Shown: positions 31,245 to 33,558 of the stretch, one piece after another
Numbering within the stretch: the first letter of the stretch is position 1
Layout: each line of letters begins with the position of its first letter
Source: DASQPJ01 sp036268355
GTDB taxonomy: Bacteria; Actinomycetota; Actinomycetes; Sporichthyales; Sporichthyaceae
Assembly: GCA_036268355.1 (NCBI GenBank)
Contig: DATAUG010000181.1
Location: 1 to 33,558, forward strand
Direction of reading: 5' to 3'
DNA length: 33,558 nt
The notes under the pieces: generated by a model
Told to the model about the DNA's origin: nothing
The model's database searches: none
What the model saw: only the letters and a program-made list of their open reading frames with translations
Made by a program: the position numbers and the translations under genes

Positions 31245-31629
31245 CTGTGAACCCTCGGCACGAGCTGCAGTTGTGCGGCCACGAAGCGGATCGCATCGCG
31301 CGCCGGACTGTCGGGCGCGCAAAGCTGGGTGGCCATCACGCGCCCAGGCTAGGCCGCGACCCCTGTGGGAGGCCGCAGCGCACGCTGCACGGCGGCACGG
31401 CGGCGAAAATGCGCGTCGAGCGGATCGGCTTCGCCATGGACGCCCGCACGGCGGGCCACGGCGTGGCCCGCCGTTGTCCCCCGCCCGAGCCTGCCGGCTG
31501 TCAATCGCCGGCCGGCACGCCGCGGCTGTTCGCCCAGTTGCGGGGGTGGGGTCTGGGCACGCTGCGAATGACCGAGTCGGTGATGGGATTCAGCACTCGG
31601 AGCCTCGCTGTGTCCTTTACCGTGCGCTG
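31245..31629. other. Intergenic stretch with a strong hairpin
   Basis: A perfect hairpin lies at 31448-31474: ACGGCGGGCCAC/GTGGCCCGCCGT with a 3-base loop. It could end transcription of the I36-like gene from the right. On the - strand, ATG 31336 to 31241 encodes MATQLCAPDSPARDAIRFVA and 11 more residues; its TGA overlaps the kinase ATG. On the + strand a frame from 31409 to 31651 has high G/C at third positions but no ribosome site and runs antisense into the I36-like gene. Confidence 0.5.
31448..31474. terminator. 12-bp-arm hairpin, likely terminator
   Basis: Perfect arms 31448-31459 and 31463-31474. It lies 160-180 bases downstream of the leftward I36-like gene and before the kinase gene. 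No T-run follows on either strand. Confidence 0.5.
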
Positions 31630-32037
31630 TTATTTTTTCCGGAACGAATAAATGAAGCTCATGTCGCTGTCGCCCACCGGGCTGTCACTGGCATTCAGCG
31701 TGCCATGCGCGCCGGGGTTGACAGTCGCGGATGCAGACTTGCAGTCCGCTCCGAGGAACACCTGCACCTTGTCCGGGGAATTGTTGTCCATCGAGGTGCT
31801 TTTCTGTGCCAGGTTCTTGCATGCAGGCGTGACCGGATCGGCTTCTTTGACCCCGCCGTATTCCGCGAACTGCCAAATACACATGAGGCCTGCGGGACAA
31901 CCCTGCCCGTCGTCTGCCTGCGTGGATCTTGTCGCGGCGACCGCGCCCTCCCCGATGGGGGTGGCAGTGACCCCTGCCAAGCAGACGCTCAGCAGTATCA
32001 CCCGAGTCGCGCTCAGTCTTGTGATCGGGAAGCGCAT
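31630..32037 (-). CDS. Secreted I36-like (peptidase inhibitor family) protein
   Basis: 135 residues. ATG 32037 has GGAGGA six bases upstream. Signal peptide about 1-35 (basic MRFPITR, hydrophobic VILLSVCLAGVTA). The mature protein has CPAGLMCIWQFAEYGG, STSMDNNSPDKVQVFLGADC and four Cys in all, the I36 layout, and shares the MDN motif and spacing with the protein at 29298. The two paralogs lie either side of the orphan kinase. Base composition at its 5' end is less G+C-rich than elsewhere, hinting at recent acquisition. Confidence 0.75.
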   Translation of the reverse strand: MRFPITRLSATRVILLSVCLAGVTATPIGEGAVAATRSTQADDGQGCPAGLMCIWQFAEYGGVKEADPVTPACKNLAQKSTSMDNNSPDKVQVFLGADCKSASATVNPGAHGTLNASDSPVGDSDMSFIYSFRKK

Positions 32038-32430
32038 GGTGTCCTCCGAATTCCCAGGTACGCATGACCGCGTAAATGCTGCCCCCGTTTTGACGCGCGT
32101 ACGACGCTTCGCCCTCGAGGACTCCTCGGCGGTTCGTCTCCTTCTTTCCTGCTCCCCGCCACTGGGAGCAGTTCATGATCCCGAGATGGGCCGTGCCCGG
32201 CTTCGAAGCGTGCCGCGCAGAGTCTACCGGGGCGCGAACAATATCGGAATACGATCCGGCACTGCGGACCCCAGGCCGGCCCGCTGCTCGGCCGGGTCAG
32301 AGCATGTGGGCCTTGGCAGAGCGCGATAGCAGGAACAGGAAGTAGGGGCCGCCGCGCCTGGTCACGGGTTACCGCGGCCGTGGGCCGGCGGGTCTTCGCC
32401 GCCGTCGGCCGCGACCCGGACGACCGGACA
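32038..32430. other. Intergenic stretch upstream of the I36-like gene
   Basis: No secure gene seen. A 22-codon - strand frame (32297-32365, starting MTRRGGPYFLFLLSRS) has no ribosome site. The region leads into the 7-bp repeat and the tRNA-like segment. Confidence 0.5.
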
Positions 32431-32465
32431 GCGGGTAGCGGGTAGCGGGTAGCGGGTAGCGGGAA
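32431..32465. repeat. Four GCGGGTA heptamers plus a fifth variant
   Basis: GCGGGTA occurs at 32431, 32438, 32445 and 32452 without gaps, then GCGGGAA. On the - strand each unit reads TACCCGC, the 3' acceptor strand of the adjoining tRNA-like segment, so the acceptor end appears to have been amplified. Confidence 0.8.
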
Positions 32466-32497
32466 TCGAACCCGCACTGTCAGCTTGGGAAACTGCT
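32452..32497 (-). pseudogene. 3' half of a tRNA-Gly(CCC)
   Basis: Read on the - strand, the segment has an anticodon arm CAGT-TTCCCAA-GCTG (loop 32485-32491, anticodon CCC), a T-arm GCGGG-TTCGATT-CCCGC (32459-32475, perfect) and the acceptor strand TACCCGC. The 5' half, D-arm and acceptor partner are not present upstream. Half-tRNAs of this kind are usual at the ends of integrated elements that use a tRNA gene as attachment site, so this may be an att site; no integrase is within the window. Confidence 0.5.
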
Positions 32498-32657
32498 TAA
32501 AGTCCCTCTCGCAAGCCTCTGACCTGCGAAAATGCACCCGAACAAGGTCGTCGTGGGCTAGCCCTGGCTCTTCACGACGGTGAGGTCGGTCCGGGCGTTA
32601 GATGACAGAAAGTGCCCGCTGCGCTGGGAAGACTTGGACTTGCGACGGACCAAGTTC
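32498..32657. other. Short unexplained stretch before the IS3 end
   Basis: On the - strand a frame ends SGHFLSSNARTDLTVVKSQG, which could be the tail of a lost gene. No RNA or promoter was recognised. Confidence 0.35.
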
Positions 32658-32701
32658 GGGTCTGCTGCACGGATAGGTGGGGTCTGCTGCACGGATAGGT
32701 G
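32658..32701 (+). repeat. 22-bp tandem repeat at the presumed IS left end
   Basis: A 22-bp unit (GGGTCTGCTGCACGG followed by ATAGGTG) is duplicated exactly at 32658-32679 and 32680-32701. It directly precedes the IS3 genes, so it probably includes the left terminal sequence, duplicated. Confidence 0.75.
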
Positions 32702-32749
32702 ACAACTGATCGGTCTAGTCCTAAGGGGCTGGGCTGGAAGGATGTCACC

Positions 32750-33043
32750 GTGTCGAAGCCGTATCCCAAGGAGTTCCGCGACGACGTCGTGCGGGTCGCT
32801 CGTAACCGTGGTCCCGACGTAGGTCTGGACCAGATCGCCGATGACTTCGGCATCCATTTCACGACGTTGTACTCGTGGTTGAAGAAGGCCGATGCCGAGG
32901 ACGGCACGGTGGCCGCGAGCAACGCGAAGGAGTCCGCGGAGCTGATCGCTGCGCGGCGGCGGATCAAGACCTTGGAGCAGGAGGTCGAGGTCCTGCGCCG
33001 GGCGGCGGCGTACTTCTCCCAGGCGCATCTGCCGGGAAAATGA
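32750..33043 (+). CDS. IS3-family transposase OrfA
   Basis: 97 residues from GTG 32750 (GGAAGG eight bases upstream): SKPYPKEFRDDVVRVARNRG, HTH in LDQIADDFGIHFTTLYSWLK and a C-terminal leucine-zipper coiled coil, RRRIKTLEQEVEVLRRAAAY. It binds the IS ends. It overlaps orfB by four bases (ATGA), and an A4 run just before the stop offers a -1 slip to make the OrfAB fusion transposase. Confidence 0.92.
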   Translation: MSKPYPKEFRDDVVRVARNRGPDVGLDQIADDFGIHFTTLYSWLKKADAEDGTVAASNAKESAELIAARRRIKTLEQEVEVLRRAAAYFSQAHLPGK

Positions 33044-33558
33044 GCTACCCGCTCGTCCGCGAGCTTGCCGCCGACGGCATCCCCGTCACGGTGACGTGCC
33101 GGGTGCTCAAGATCGCTCGACAGCCCTACTACCGTTGGCTCGCCGACCCGGTGACCGATGCCGAGTGGGCTCAGGCGCGTCTGGCCAACGCGTTGTTCGA
33201 CGCGCACCGCGACGATCCGGAGTTCGGTTACCGGTTCCTTGCCGATGAGGCAAAGGCCGCCGGGTTCACTGCGGCCGAGCGCACGGTGTGGCGGATCTGC
33301 AGCGACAACGGCTGGTTCAGCGTGTTCGGGAAGAAGAAGCGCGGCGGCAAGCGAGCCAAGGTCGGTGTCCCGGCCCACGAGGACCTGGTCCGCCGGGAGT
33401 TCACCGCACCGAAGGCCAACACCGTCTGGCTTTCGGACATCACCGAACACCAGACCAAGGAAGGAAAGCTCTACCTCTGCGCGATCAAGGACGTGTGGTC
33501 CAACCGGATCGTCGGCTACTCCATGGCCGAGCGGATGGAGTCCTCATTGGCGGTCGCG
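33040..33558 (+). CDS. IS3-family transposase OrfB, truncated by the window end
   Basis: 173 codons are visible. MSYPLVRELAADGIPVTVTC, then the HTH_21-type YYRWLADPVTDAEW, DDPEFGYRFLADEAKAAGFT and the integrase core beginning TVWLSDITEHQTKEGKLYLC, with the first catalytic Asp in LSDITEH. The second Asp and the Glu lie beyond the edge or near it. The frame is intact in the visible part. Confidence 0.92.
   Translation, partial: MSYPLVRELAADGIPVTVTCRVLKIARQPYYRWLADPVTDAEWAQARLANALFDAHRDDPEFGYRFLADEAKAAGFTAAERTVWRICSDNGWFSVFGKKKRGGKRAKVGVPAHEDLVRREFTAPKANTVWLSDITEHQTKEGKLYLCAIKDVWSNRIVGYSMAERMESSLAVA

Larger units (their letters stand above)
32658..33558 (+). mobile_element. IS3-family insertion sequence, right part outside the window
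   Basis: OrfA and the start of orfB are present with the normal overlap. The left border is set at the first tandem repeat, but the exact terminal inverted repeat cannot be confirmed without the other end. Confidence 0.8.

Noticed and set aside
32297..32365. 22-codon - strand frame (MTRRGGPYFLFLL)
   Set aside because: No ribosome site, no leader-peptide signature and no adjacent target gene.
32431..32465. Possible CRISPR-like repeats
   Set aside because: Units are 7 bp and contiguous, with no spacers.
32452..32530. Complete tRNA gene
   Set aside because: No D-arm and no 5' acceptor strand that pairs with TACCCGC at the correct distance.

Overview
The window looks like chromosome from a very high-G+C actinobacterium. 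The signs are near-universal G or C at third codon positions, frequent GTG starts, a mycothiol-dependent maleylpyruvate-isomerase-like protein, a polyphosphate-glucokinase-like ROK kinase, an antigen-85-like esterase, Zur-type operators and an actinobacterial Cys-type leader peptide. A Frankia/Sporichthya-like lineage is possible, but the genus cannot be read from the sequence.

Layout. 1-4.4 kb: end of a beta-propeller protein, a secreted alpha/beta hydrolase and an opposing CrtI-like FAD oxidoreductase. 4.4-8.3 kb: a copper-flavoured island with a long non-coding stretch, two possible small ORFs, a two-domain multicopper oxidase, a catalytically dead IS630-type transposase relative sitting behind a repeated ACGGTGCAC motif, and a cupredoxin-like lipoprotein lacking the usual Cys and Met ligands. 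8.7-11.2 kb: a secreted protein of unknown function, a tiny HTH protein behind a striking double operator, and a CBM48 fusion protein. 11.2-14.9 kb: a Zur-box-controlled zinc ABC transporter (binding protein, ATPase, two different permeases). 15.0-17.6 kb: a sedolisin (S53) protease bracketed by two copies of a dispersed palindrome that overlap its start and stop codons. 17.6-21.2 kb: a YibE/F membrane protein, a frameshifted maleylpyruvate-isomerase-family gene, a small conserved protein and a channel-like membrane protein. 21.2-24.3 kb: a lipid/acyl-CoA module (thiolase, TetR regulator, short-chain dehydrogenase) with the same operator sequence in front of the thiolase and in the TetR/dehydrogenase divergent region. 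24.3-28.8 kb: ROK kinase, small membrane proteins, a YeiH-type transporter with a palindromic promoter and an Ag85-like esterase. 28.8-32.0 kb: orphan operator pair, Cys-type leader peptide plus a small His-rich ORF, and two I36-like secreted inhibitors either side of an orphan GAF histidine kinase. 32.4-33.56 kb: the 3' half of a tRNA-Gly(CCC), a 7-bp tandem repeat and the start of an IS3-family element cut by the window edge.

Metal handling is the main shared theme: multicopper oxidase, cupredoxin-like protein, zinc ABC importer and His-rich YibE/F N-terminus. I saw no CRISPR array, restriction system, toxin-antitoxin pair or recognised anti-phage operon. The most unusual items are the protease unit between dispersed palindromes, the domesticated transposase with its own repeats, the double dyad in front of the small HTH gene, the leader peptide with no sulfur gene, and the half-tRNA.
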